Shown here piece after piece: positions 36,244-46,945 of a DNA stretch of 64,000 bases. This DNA comes from Cycas panzhihuaensis (Eukaryota; Cycadophyta): the NCBI GenBank assembly GCA_023213395.1, contig CM041465.1:221285741-221349740 (forward strand), written 5' to 3'. The position numbers and the translations under genes are program-made. Under the pieces are notes generated by a model that did no database searches, had not been told where the DNA came from, and saw only the letters and a program-made list of their open reading frames with translations. How positions within the stretch are numbered: position 1 is the first letter of the stretch; each line of letters starts with the position of its first letter.

Positions 36244-37602
36244 ATTAGAAATTGAGTTTATTTGAAGATTAAAAGATATAAGAGTAAGTGAAAAAAATAA
36301 TCATGTTAAAGATGTAAAACTAATTTAGTTTAATTTGGAAAATGATCAAGGAGGGGTGTATTAACTTTGCCTAAGTTAATTAGGTTTTTTAAAAAAGTAT
36401 ATATTTATAAATGTCTATATATATACACTATTTAGAAAAGGTTATAAAAACCTTATATTGTAAAGAGAGGATTAAAAAAGATGAAGGGGGAATGGTTTGT
36501 TTGTATATCAATTATAATGTAGAGAGGAAGGGTTGTTTTAGCTTTAATAAAAGGTTAAAGGGAAAGGATTTTTGTTTATATATTACTTATAAAAATTTGA
36601 TAAAATGTGGATGTGAATTTAACAAAAAAAAAAAAAAAAGAAGTTATTAATATAAAGGAGAAAGAATTTATATTAAAGGGGTAAATCAAATATTATAAAA
36701 AAGTTAATAAGGTGTTGGGGGGGGGGGGGGGGGGTGGGGGAATGTAACAAAAAATGAAATGAAGTAAGGGAGGGAGGGATTAATTTAATTGGTATACTAA
36801 GTGTTATAGAAGGGGGGTTTATTTTAAATTTGTAAATTAAATGTTATATGGGGGAATAGAACAAAGTATAAGGAGGGGAAACTAATGTAATAAGAAAATA
36901 TTATTTTCTATTTTTCCTAAGATATATTAGATTTAACAACCAAAGTGTGAATTATGATTAAATGATAATGTTTAATATTTATTAAGGTTTAAATAACAAG
37001 GAAGGTTTATTTTAGTTTAACCTAAGGTTTTATATATATATATATATATAAACGAATAAAACTAGGCGTGGACCCTATGTTATTTTGGGTTTTATTTTAG
37101 TAAACTAAATTGAAATTTAATTTTGAGTTCGAGGTGGGGTTAATAGGGTTGAAACCCTACTTACCTGGTAAGATGAATGGTGGCGGCGATGTTTGTTATA
37201 GGTTGGTCTTCAACTAGAACGGCGGCTATGGTGTTCGATTTATCTTCAAGTTGAGGCATTTGTTTTAGTGTTTGATCATTCTTCAGGTCTTTCTCCTTGT
37301 GGCAATGGCATAGGCAAGGATTTGGTATTGGACGTGGTCCCTCTGCGTGATGGCATTTTCATCTAATAGATCGTTCCTCTTTGTTCCTTGTCTAGGCGTG
37401 ATGGTGAGTTCTCCTTTGCAAGATAAATCTTGATGCAAAATCGCCATTCTATAGTTTTTTGCTACCATTTGCAAAGGAAGGAGCCCACCATCTAAAGAAG
37501 GCATCATATAGACTTCAAAAAGACTACAATTGGTTAAAGATTTGAATCCTCAATGGCGTAGAATCTGTTGTTCATCCCATGGCAGCACATTGGGCCGTCG
37601 GA
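36244..37602 (-). other. Copia-B 5' leader, gag-proximal part
   Basis: Contains poly-A 36624-36639, poly-G 36717-36734 (plus five more G after a T), a short (TA)n near 37032-37050, and a 74-codon minus-strand open piece (37283-37507) of unknown identity. At 37159-37167 the minus strand reads CAGGTAAGT, an exact 5' splice-site consensus. The AT/polypyrimidine-rich segment between there and gag could be a leader intron. This is inference; no 3' site is fixed. Confidence 0.5.
36717..36740 (+). repeat. Poly-G tract (18 G, T, 5 G)
   Basis: An unusually long G homopolymer in AT-rich DNA. On the element's sense strand it is a poly-C tract in the leader. Its exact length may be affected by sequencing error. 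Confidence 0.85.
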
Positions 37603-38219
37603 GCACCTTTGTCATTGCCCAGACAAAAGACAGATGGGGGTTTAGTTAGCTCATATGAGCTTAGCTTTCGGGTTGGGTTCAAAGCTAGTTATTCAGGGAA
37701 TTCAGAAGAGAGATACTTTATACATAACCATTTGGATTTTAAGATAAAGTTCCATAAGGACACAGAAACAGATTCTACGTGAATTGTTGGATTTGAAGTC
37801 AAACCATATAGTGTCAAACACGAGTTTGAGCAGCCTTGGGATGATGAGAAACCCCATTTGACAACTTGCAACTCAAACACTAAGCATTATGTTTCATATA
37901 CTAATGCTTCTCAAGAGGTAGAGGAGGGTAAAAAGATCATATTCATCTATGATGTCACGTTCAATGATAGCCTTGTAAAATGGGCTTCTCGTTGGGACAT
38001 ATCTCTTCTCATGACAGATGATCAGATTCATTAGTTCTCTATCATCAACTCATTAATAATTATTTTGTTCTTTATGGTATGGTGGCAATGATTATGATGA
38101 GAACATCTAATCATGATATCTCAAAGTACAACCAATTAGAGACACATGATGAAGCCGAAGAAGAAACAGGGTGGAAACTGGTCTAAGGAGATGTGTTCAG
38201 GCCTCCAGGTCATCCAACT
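37603..38219 (+). pseudogene. Captured fragment of a TM9SF/nonaspanin (EMP70) gene
   Basis: Read on the + strand, antisense to Copia-B, the frame gives lumenal-domain and first-membrane-segment motifs of the plant transmembrane-9 superfamily. In order they are: ERYFIHNHLDFKIKFHKD, IVGFEVKPYSVKHEFE, EVEEGKKIIFIYDVTF, VKWASRWDISLLMTDDQIH, FSIINSLIIILF, then after a one-base deletion AMIMMRTSNHDISKYNQLET, EEETGWKLV and GDVFRPPG. Three stops (TGA near 37779, TAG near 38033, TAA near 38183) replace probable Arg, Trp and Gln codons. Only about 205 codons of a roughly 590-660 residue family protein are present. No intron interrupts it, so it came from an mRNA or a single exon. TM9SF proteins sort cargo in Golgi/endosomes. 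This copy cannot be functional. Confidence 0.93.
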
Positions 38220-38220
38220 T

Positions 38221-38233
38221 GGCTCTAATACCA
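38221..38233 (-). promoter_or_regulatory. Copia-B primer binding site
   Basis: The minus strand reads TGGTATTAGAGCC, one transition from the initiator-Met complement, directly next to the LTR. The captured TM9SF fragment ends only one base away. Confidence 0.95.
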
Positions 38234-38683
38234 TGTGAGAATAGGTACAAGTACAATGTCACAAGATCACAAAGATAGAAAAAATACAGGAAAAAGACAT
38301 TGCACAAGTACACATAATTTGCCAGGTGGAAAACCCCTTCTGGGGAAGAAAAACCATCTCCTAAAGCTAAAATTTTATCAAAAATAGACTTATACAAAGA
38401 CCTTAAGAAATACCATCTACGTATCACAAAACCAGCCTTTGAAAAAGGCTTTGGACAACCTCCTAGATTCTCGGAACCACCTCCTTGAATCTAGGAGAAG
38501 ATATTAATAATAAGAAAGGTTCGTTAAAATGGGTAGTTGCGCATTTCAACGACCTTTCACATAATGATTAAATAATGGCTTAACCTTTTTAAATTAAAAC
38601 CTTTGAGTCACTTAAATAATTATTTAGACGTGACTAAAATATAACATAATAATAGAATAAAAGTAACATTAATAATCCTAACA
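38234..38683 (-). repeat. Copia-B 5' LTR (right)
   Basis: TGTGAGAATAGG...AATCCTAACA, 450 bp, followed by ACTAT, the partner of ACCAT before the left LTR. Confidence 0.95.
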
Positions 38684-38948
38684 ACTATATGTATGTTTTT
38701 ATTATATTTTTAAAAATCTCTTAAATATCGTGTGTTTTCAAGTTCAATGCAATTTAATTATATCTCTTATATTTGGTAATTATATTATGTATTAATTTTA
38801 ATTGAACTTTTTATTGCTTCAAATATTTAGTAAACATACTTTTAAGTTTAATATCTTGATCTTCTTTTATTTAATGTGCCACTTTTATCTATCCATTAAG
38901 GATATAAGAATACCTTCCTTATAAGACCATTTCAAAAGCCCATTTAAA

Positions 38949-39960
38949 ATGGCTTTTATCTTAAGAATAGCCTCTGCATCCAAAATTTCAATTCTCATTA
39001 GCTCAAATTATGCAAATTAGAAAGTCAAAATCTTTGGCTGATTAAAACAACAAAAATTATTGAGATATATCATTGGTCAATTCAAGAAACCTAACAAGGA
39101 TAACTTAGATGTATATTTGGTGTATTTAATAAATGATGATGGTACTTTAGGTCCCATCATTTCTTTCCTACCCCCTCACATATAATAACAATTCACTTAT
39201 TCAAATGAACTTGTTAAAGTTTAGAACAAATTAAAAATAATGTATGATAAAGTCAATACCACATAAGTAACTAGCTTAGACCAAAAACTATATGACCTAA
39301 AGTTCAAAGAGTTTTATAGGATAGAAAAATTTAATCTAATCTATAATATATTGATGGGGAATTTGTATTAAATCAATTACTAAGATAGATGACAAAACTA
39401 TGACTAAGAGACATGAAAAAGAAGATAATATACTCATCCATGTAATAATTCACAAATTTCCTAAAGCCTATAATCAATATAAGACTACTAAATAATAATA
39501 TGGTCATCATATATTATCTTTTAATAAATTAACAAGTCGACTAGTAGGATATTTATCGATGTCAATTCAAACTGATAAGATGCAAAATCCTTCTTAGAAT
39601 TTTTTTCTTATATTCTAAATCATTTCAATGACCACAAATCAACAAATCCTATAACAATCTCAAAATTTAGAGGTAAGATAGAGGTCTTAGTCCTAGAAAT
39701 TACAATCTAAATTCTAACTCATTCCAAAACATGAGTAAACATCTAGTCTAGTGTCTTTCCTCATAATCAAACCCTAATTCATTTTAGAATTGTAATAAAA
39801 TACCTATCTAACAACTAAAGACTAATCAATATATAGTTTAAACATGTGGTTATTATCATAAAAAAAGATACGCTAAAATCGTTTATAGAAATAAAATTAT
39901 CACAAAGGCATGGAAAGACTCCAAAGAGATTTAGCAAAAATTGCACAGATTCCTAATTAT
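38949..39960 (+). pseudogene. Copia-D gag remnant
   Basis: From an ATG at about 38949 (MAFILRIASASK) the frame includes SSNYAN then a stop where Copia-B has Trp, then RYIIGQFKKPNKDNLDVYLV, NDDGTLGPIISFLPPHI and LDQKLYDLKFKEFYRIEKF. These match Copia-B gag position by position (IGEFKKPTNATLDSYMVYP and LEQTLYDLTYDDFSKVENF there). Many stops follow and no CCHC knuckle is readable. Confidence 0.82.
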
Positions 39961-40696
39961 ATTTACTTCTATTTTTTAGCTCCCATATCACCTTCTCCTC
40001 ACGTGATCTTAGATTTAGGTGCTTCATACCTTACAACTCGACATTAAAACTAATTTTCCTCTTATGATATTGATGCTAACTTAGTTGAGGAAATCTTTGT
40101 TGGGATTAGATCCTAGTTTAAAGTTATTGGAATAGGAAATGTTCTACGTAAAAATAGCTTTATTAATTATGTATGTTATGTCATAGGGTTATTACCTAAT
40201 ATCTTGTCTATATATTAAATTTGTCAAAAAGAGATGGCAGTCCAAGTTTATAAGGACAAATATATCATTAAATAACCTTTTAATAAATTTAAAATTTTAG
40301 CTTCTAGACCTATAGATCATAAAATTAGTCTTTATAATCTTTTTAACTTAATTAATTCAAATAAGGAATCTATATTTACTTCCTGAATTACATAACTTAA
40401 TTTAATCAATAAAATTTAGCATGTATGTTTTAGGTATATCAACTATGACATGATATATATTCTTAACCTATATAATATGGTTAATGTCCTACTACATTAT
40501 GCATAGTGTATGGTGTTTCTGAAGCTTGTGTACTAGGAAAACATCACATGAATACCTTTCTTAATAAATCAAATTTTAAGACCAAGTAGCCCCTACAATT
40601 AATTCATTTTGATATTTATGGACTATTTTAGTTCCCCTCCTACATTATAAGTAAATACTTTATCAACTTTATAGGCACTTTCTCCAAAAAATAATG
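39961..40696 (+). pseudogene. Copia-D protease, pre-integrase and integrase N-terminus
   Basis: VILDLGASYLTTRH at about 40005-40045 is the protease active-site region, with DSG changed to DLG. CYVIGLLPNILSIY near 40170-40215 is the protease end. LHYA near 40490, AWMVFLKLV-like text and HHMNTFLNKSNFKTK lead into integrase. LIHFDIYGLF at 40598-40628 contains the first catalytic Asp. The frame is then cut at INFIGTFSKK by the LINE insertion. Confidence 0.82.
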
Positions 40697-40929
40697 TTTT
40701 TTTTTTTTGATATGGTAAAAAAATATATTAAATGGGTTTTAACAGGTCCCCAAACTTATTACATCAGTTTCCTTTCGGTCAAAAAAGTAATGGCCATGAC
40801 ATGCCCATGGCCTAGCCAACCAAAACTCATGCCGCAAACCTTTTTCCTAATAATTTACTATAGTGGGACCTAACAGGTCCAACTTGACTAGACTCAAAAG
40901 CTCCTCCGGGAATTCCTCCTTCCACACCA

Positions 40930-41400
40930 TATTTCTTTTATTAGCCACCACCCAATTTGTCAGCCAATATGGGGCAGCATTTCCTTCCCTATACATATGT
41001 CAAATTTGAACACTCTGCTTGGAGCTCAATACATCCTGAGCATCTCTAATCATATCCATATTACCCTAGTCCACCTTTGCCCCCCCCTTAAGGCCCCTAA
41101 TCACATTCATAGAGTCTCCTTCTATAATCACTTTCTCATACCCATCCTCATTCACCATAGTTATAGCCTTCTGAATATCTCTTAATTTGGCTTTGTGGTT
41201 CGTCTGTTGGCCAAAATATTCTGAAAATGCCCAGCAAACTTTCCCTTTATGATTCCTGCATAAACCTCCCCCTCCTGCCTCACCCTGGTTTCCTTTAACT
41301 ACCCCGTCAAAATTGATTTTAACCTAGGAATCGTTGGGCAAGATCCATTGACATGTCCTACTTTTTATTTCCCTACCCCTCCGGCTAACTATACCCCAGC
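40930..41400 (-). pseudogene. LINE-1 RNase H domain
   Basis: The minus-strand frame reads VKINFDGVVKGNQGEAGGGG near 41270-41330, then LRDIQKAITMVNEDGYEKVI and IEGDSMNVI, the RVT_3-type RNase H of plant LINEs (NxDG, E, GDS motifs). It ends in a REGNxxxxxLTNWVV-like segment near 40940. A few stops. It is the last domain before the poly-A tail. Confidence 0.87.
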
Positions 41401-41479
41401 CAGCTAAGATGCTCTCTTCTCCTTTAGGAACCCTATCCTCATCCATGGGCCTTAGCATTTCTAAGATGTCCCTCTTGAT

Positions 41480-41830
41480 ATTACCCTAAAGTCTCTACTC
41501 ATCTAGCCCTCTTCCTTGGAAGATTCTTCTGTTGTGCTCCTTACATAGATTCTATATCCACACTGGGAGAGTAAGTTTCCACAACCTACCCAACGTCTTG
41601 CTCTTAAAGGGGGATTTCCACATTAACCATTGATTCTGCAGGGACCTAGGGGATGCCCATTCTATCATGAGATTAGACCAAAGGCTGGCTCAAATGCCCT
41701 TGTAATAAGGATAATGTATACTAATATGATCTAAGGACTCAGCATCTCCCTTGCACAATTCACATATGCTTACCATAGAAAACCCTCACCTTTCAAGATT
41801 ATCAATTATTAGGATCTTATTCTACAAGAA
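41480..41830 (-). pseudogene. LINE-1 zf-RVT region
   Basis: The minus strand near 41690-41770 reads LCKGDAESLDHISIHYPYYK, matching the zf-RVT pattern (C..C...E...H....C) with the final Cys changed, and then a Trp-rich linker. It lies between RT and RNase H, as in LINE-2. Confidence 0.75.
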
Positions 41831-42279
41831 TAACCACCAAAACACAACTATCTTTAGGAATAGCCCCAACTTCCATGCCCCCACCAACATGTCCTCCTTG
41901 TCAATACCTTCCTCCAACAGGAGCGAGTTATAACCATCCTTAACAATGTATGACCCCAATGACGATGTTGAACAGATTAAAGTATCTGTTAGATCCTACT
42001 TGGGGATATATTACTGGCTTAATTCAATCTTAAGGTTCTGAATCTCCTCCTCCATACCCTGTAGGTCTTCAAATGATTTCCATTTCCTATTTTTACCCTG
42101 TCCCTCCTAATAGTTCTTGACTAACGGGCCATATACTTCCTTACAGGCCCTCTGCATATTACCAATAGATGGTAAATCCTTTAAAATGAAATTACCATAC
42201 CATTTGTCCTCCCAAAATCTGATACTTTCTCCATTCCCCAACTTCCATCTTAGGCCATTGCTTAGGATGGGCCTTGAAT

Positions 42280-43975
42280 ACAGGAGACCTTTCCAAATGG
42301 GGGATCCATTAACCTCACCCCCACCTCGTCTTTCAGGAAGTGCTTGCCCCCTAGATATTTCTTGGCTACGATATTACTCCATTGAGTACCTTCCTCTTTT
42401 GCCAATATCCATCCCAATTTTTCTAAAAGGGCTCTGTTAAAGAGTCCCATTCTCCTGACCTTTAGCCCCCCTGCCCATCTGGGCTTGCAAATCTTCTCCC
42501 AAGAGACCAAATATATTATGTTGTTCTCCTCAGAACCTGACCAAAGAAATCTTTTCATAATGCCCTCTACTATTGAGATGCTTTTGCTTGGCATCTTGAA
42601 TAATGACATCATGTAAATTGGAATACTCTATAAGGAAGCCACAACTAGCTGAATCTTACTTGCCAAGTTGAGTAAGGCCCCTTTCCATCCAGCCAGCTTC
42701 CTCTAGAACTTACCCACAATGGGATTCCAGAGGTCCTTCCTCATGTTACCCACAAAAAGAGGCATCCCTAAGTAAGTGGATGAGAACATCCTAGTTGGAA
42801 TCTCTGGTACTCTGTTGATTCTTCTTTGAAGCCTTTATAGGGTGTTAATGAAGAAGATGGAGCTTTTCTCCTAGTTGATTCTTTGATTAAAAGCCTGCTT
42901 GTAAACCTAGAGGCCATCTTTCAAAGCCCTAGCCTCCCTGAGAGAGGCTTTACCTAGAAAAATATTATCATCAACAAACTAGTGATGGATAATATTTTCC
43001 AGGTTAGAGGAGGGCCTTAGCCCAGTCATCCATCTGACCCTCTTGGCCTCCTCAGTAGCGCTCCCTAAAATTTTTGCCATTATAATAAACAGATATGGAG
43101 ATAGGGGGTCTCCCTGCCTGAGTCCCCTCGATCTAGTAAAGAAGGAGGTCGACGAACCATTTATCAACACAGAAAATGAAGGGCTAGAGATACAACACCT
43201 CATCCACTACCTCCAAACCTCCCCAAAACCAAAGGCCTTAAGATAGTCGAGGAGGCAGTCCCATGCTACCCTGTCATAGGCCTTGGACATATCAGTTTTC
43301 ACTATTATACCTACCTCTTTTCTATGATAGATTGAATGAATCATCTCATGGATAGTTATTATACCATCCATGATCTATCTACCCTTAACAAACCCATCCT
43401 GATTTGAAGAGATAATAACCGGCAGACATTCCTTGATATGGTTTACTAGCAATTTTGCCAGAATTTTATACTTAACATTACATAAAATTATTGTCTGAAG
43501 TCCTCCATGACTTCTGCACCTACTTTTTGGGAATAAAAAAAAAAAAGTGGACTACCATTCTTTTAAGATTATCTTCTTCTCAAAGAAGCCATTCAACGCC
43601 TCTTTTAAATCATCCTTGATAATGTCCCAATATTCCTAGAAGAACCCCAGGGAGAAACCGTCTGGCCCTGGAGCTTTCTATTTTGAGCATCATTAATCAG
43701 CCTCAGAATACATCTCAACAAGTTTAACTGTGATTCCATATCTTGGCATCTAGGTTCCTCAAATAGTTCTTTGAAATACTCCATTGCTATGCCTCTAACC
43801 TGTTCTTCTGTCTCATAAATAGTACCCTCCTTACTGCATAATTTTCTTATTTTGTTATAGGCTCTATGTTTCAATGTCGACATATGAAAGAACTTGGTGT
43901 TCCTGTCCCCCTCTACAATCCAAAGCTCCCTAGATTTTTGCTTCCAATAGAGTTCCTCCTTAACCAGCACCTCTT
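42280..43975 (-). pseudogene. LINE-1 reverse transcriptase
   Basis: Open pieces: 43605-43970 (121 aa) starts MLVKEELYWKQKSRELWIVE, then GDRNTKFFHMSTLKHRAYNK, the linker before RT. 42979-43203 contains [24 protein letters not shown] near 42970-42990 is the catalytic box, intact. 42262-42612 contains FLWSGSEENNIIYLVSWEKI, the RT thumb/C-terminal region. Frameshifts separate them. The enzyme would prime on nicked genomic DNA. Confidence 0.9.
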
Positions 43976-44099
43976 TAACTCTTTTGCGGTCATGCGTTCT
44001 ACCTGGTCTAGGAGCTAGATATGCCCTCTTCTTGGATCCTCTACTCTACCCTATTCAAATCCTCCAATAGCCTCCCTTTAGCTTCAAAGATGTTTCCAA

Positions 44100-44990
44100 A
44101 CACCTCTTAGTTCCATACTTTAATTTGTCTTTTAATCCAATTCAACTTCTTTGAAAATTGAAACATAGCATATCCCTTAATAGGAATACTCCACCACTCC
44201 TTAATCCTTACTCTGAGATTAGGATGCTGCATCCACATGCACTTAAAGTGAAAAGGTGCCCCACGATAATTTTTTAGGTATGAGAACTTCAGTAGAAGAG
44301 GAGAGTGATTGGAGGCCATTTTCGGAAGACCCTCAAGCTTAAAATCCCCCTGACTGTGCATCCATTCAAAATTAACCAACATCCTATCTAACTTCCTTTG
44401 GATATGATTGAGCCCTAATCTCCTATTTAACTACGTATACCCGGCCCCCTTAAGGGGGATATCCATAAGCCCTCCACTTTGTAGAAAGTCTCCAAGGTCA
44501 GACATACCCCTAGACCATCCCTCTTGACCTCCATTCTTGTCCTCTAGGATCAAAGCTGAGTTAAAGTCCCCTACTACCAACCATGGGCCTTTCTAGTCCT
44601 TGTGGGTCTCTATTATATTGTCCCATAATCTCTTTCTTCCCTCCACCATCATAGGAGCATAAACATTTGTAACCCACCATAAGGTATTAGTCCTTCTGCA
44701 AGCCAGACACAGTGTGATGAAGTGCTCCCCCTGAGTAACCCCGGACCCCTACCCCAAACTTGGGTTCTAGAGGATAACGAGCCCTCCTGATCCTAAAGCT
44801 CCCTCCTTCACCCTCATCTCCCCCTACTCCAAATCATGTTTTTTACCTTCTGCTCCTTTGTCTCGTCCAATTTTGTCTCCTGCAAAAAAACTAAATCTGC
44901 TCTCATCTTAGTTCTCAACTCCTTTACCATTCTTTGCTTGGATGGGGCATTTAAGCCCCTTGTGTTCCAGGAAAGGGCCTTCATAGTCAT
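44100..44990 (-). pseudogene. LINE-1 endonuclease (start of ORF2)
   Basis: ORF2 starts at the minus-strand ATG at 44990 or 44984: KALSWNTRGLNAPSKQRMVK, then LVFLQETKLDETKEQ, the APE-type endonuclease N-terminus with the catalytic ET. 44107-44382 (91 aa) contains SNHSPLLLKFSYLKN (the SDHxPL motif, here Asn for Asp) and FHFKCMWMQHPNLRVRIKEW. Stops occur between. It nicks target DNA. Confidence 0.88.
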
Positions 44991-44999
44991 CTACCCCCC

Positions 45000-45896
45000 C
45001 CCCCTCCATCATCCTCTTTTGCTCCTGAGGAGTGGGATTTCAATCATCCCCCCCTCCTTTAGTATACTCTGGTATCCCATATCAATTTGGGTCGCTACTT
45101 CTTTTTCCCTTGTCGCTTTCCTTGATGGTCTACCTACCCTTTTCTCGTTGCCAAAGTCAGGGGCTCTCTTTGACTCTAGTTGGTCACCTTTGTCCTTTAT
45201 GATCCATTTATGAATCCCTCCTCCTACCTTCCCTAGGTCCTAAGCCCTCCTATCCCTAGGAAATATTTCCTGCTCCTCCTGCACCTCCCCCCCTTCCTCT
45301 ACTGGGGTCTGCTTTACCTCCTGGTCTAGGGACCATGCCCTCCATGTCTCTTCCTCTAAGAGATAATCCTCCTCTTCCCAGTTGATTCCTTTCATTTGCT
45401 CCTGAACTGGTTCACCTATCGTTTGTGAGTCTCTTCATTTCTAAACTCTCCAAGATGACCATCTAGCACTTATTGTCCATCTTTGTAGGCACTAGGGTCC
45501 TCGAGACTCTTGGAGTCCCCAGTAAGACCTGCTTTCCCTACCTCATCTTGTAACAAGGATGTGATCTTATCTGGGACCTCACCCATATCTTCTTCTTTTT
45601 CTATATTTTCAAAGTCTTTGTGTCCCCCTTTCTTATCATTCCCTACCAAATTTGTTTCTCTTGGGCATTTTAATGGAAGGTGCCCCATATGTCTGTATCT
45701 TGGACATATGAAACCCTCATGTTTATAAGCTAACTTTTAGGTAATTTCCTATCCTCCTAACTCTATGTCCACCTCCTCTAGAAGGTCTCTATCAAGACTT
45801 ATTAGGACGCAGAACCTATCATTGATCAATCTAGATCTATTCTTCATCGTTGAATTCGTAGCTAATAAAGGTCCCACTACTCTAGCCGCACTTTTT
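45000..45896 (-). pseudogene. LINE-1 ORF1, C-terminal part with CCHC
   Basis: The minus strand at 45660-45728 reads GFICPRYRHMGHLPLKC, the single CCHC-like knuckle of plant LINE ORF1. One Cys position reads Arg. Downstream, 45470-45688 is an acidic, Lys-rich tail. The segment joins 48346-48840 across the inserted element C. ORF1 binds LINE RNA. Confidence 0.8.
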
Positions 45897-46117
45897 GTTG
45901 GAATATTAATACACATTTGTTTTGTCCCACATGCAAGTGGGTTCCACTCTCACTATATTAACATGTATTATAAATACACAACATAGTGTATCATATTGAA
46001 TGATGTTGTAAGGATGTTTTGTTAATACAATTTGAGGTACCTTAAGGGTACCGTTTGATCCTGTGGAGGTGTTCTATTTTGTTTGTCAATATCTTATTCA
46101 GGTTCTATTTTCCAATA
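45897..46117 (+). repeat. Element C 5' LTR
   Basis: TGTTGGAATATTAATAC...TTTTCCAATA, 221 bp, with a TATA-like TATTATAAATACAC near 45966-45979, a plausible promoter. Confidence 0.95.
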
Positions 46118-46129
46118 TGGTATCAGAGC
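46118..46129 (+). promoter_or_regulatory. Element C primer binding site
   Basis: TGGTATCAGAGC, exact initiator tRNA-Met complement, directly after the LTR. Confidence 0.97.
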
Positions 46130-46945
46130 GCCCAGGTTGAGAGAGGTGTTTTTGTTTTGTATTAGAGCAGTGATTTAGGAGGTGCCATAACATTGAAATT
46201 TCTGAAAAGTAATGGCAAAATTGAGATGAAATAGCTCATTCTATAAAATTTAAGTGGTCACACTACAAATTTTGGGGTGAAAGTATGAAAATTGTAGTAG
46301 AATTAATTTTGGCCTGCATTTTTTTCGTCACCGTATTTTTAGGACAGATCTGCAACCTCAACTTCAAAGAGCCATAACTTTGGCTACAGAATGAGTTTGA
46401 TGGAATATGACAATTAAGTACTTCATGGAATGTGATTTACGTGAAGGGACTTGATGGGCATAACAAAGCTAATTTGAGGGCAAGAAAGATAATGATTTAA
46501 GGTAATGAGGTGCTTGTTGCATGTGAGGTTATATAACAAGATTAGGCAATTGTTAGGCATGTTAAGGATGATATCAAGCATGTTTGATGATATGTTCTAA
46601 TTGATTGAATAGGCAAAGAAAGATGAGTTTCTTTTGTTGAAGATACCTGAGTTGCAGGGAAGCAAAATTGTTGAGTGATGTAATGGCATGAGTTATGTTT
46701 TGGGTAATCAAGTGAAGTATGTATCTTGGTAGTGACATATGGCATGTATGATCATTGTGAGATTTATGAGGCATTGATTTGGTGAAGTGAGTGTTTGTAT
46801 TTTATGTGACTATTTGGCATATGTGAGATGCATAAGGCAATGATGTGATGATGAAGTTAGTGATATGAGGGACATGAGACATGAGAAAGTTTGTTGAGAT
46901 TGATGGGTGAATCTGTTGATTGGAAAAAGGACATGGTGTTAGAAA
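46130..46945 (+). other. Element C leader
   Basis: Non-coding on the sense strand. It includes GAGCCATAACTTTGGCTACA near 46370, a phrase common in LTR leaders. Antisense open pieces at 46542-46774 are not considered genes. Confidence 0.7.

Larger units (their letters stand above)
31542..38683 (-). mobile_element. Copia-B: complete but decayed copia element carrying a captured host gene fragment
   Basis: A 7142-bp element with LTRs 31542-31992 and 38234-38683 (about 7% different by eye), polypurine tract, primer site, and flanks ACCAT / ACTAT (four of five). Gag, protease (DSGAS intact), integrase, RT (YVDD intact) and RNase H follow on the minus strand, with many stops. Between the primer site and gag lies a 2-kb leader containing an antisense TM9SF gene fragment. 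The gag resembles that of Copia-D, so the two belong to related families. Confidence 0.95.

Noticed and set aside
37283-37507. 74-codon minus-strand frame as a captured second gene in Copia-B
   Set aside because: No family recognised and no extension beyond the open piece; kept as leader only.
42117-42440. 107-codon + strand frame in LINE-1
   Set aside because: Antisense to the RT C-terminal region read on the minus strand (FLWSGSEENNIIYLVSWEK).
44836-45213. 125-codon + strand frame in LINE-1
   Set aside because: Antisense shadow of the LINE-1 endonuclease/ORF1 junction, which has recognisable motifs on the minus strand.
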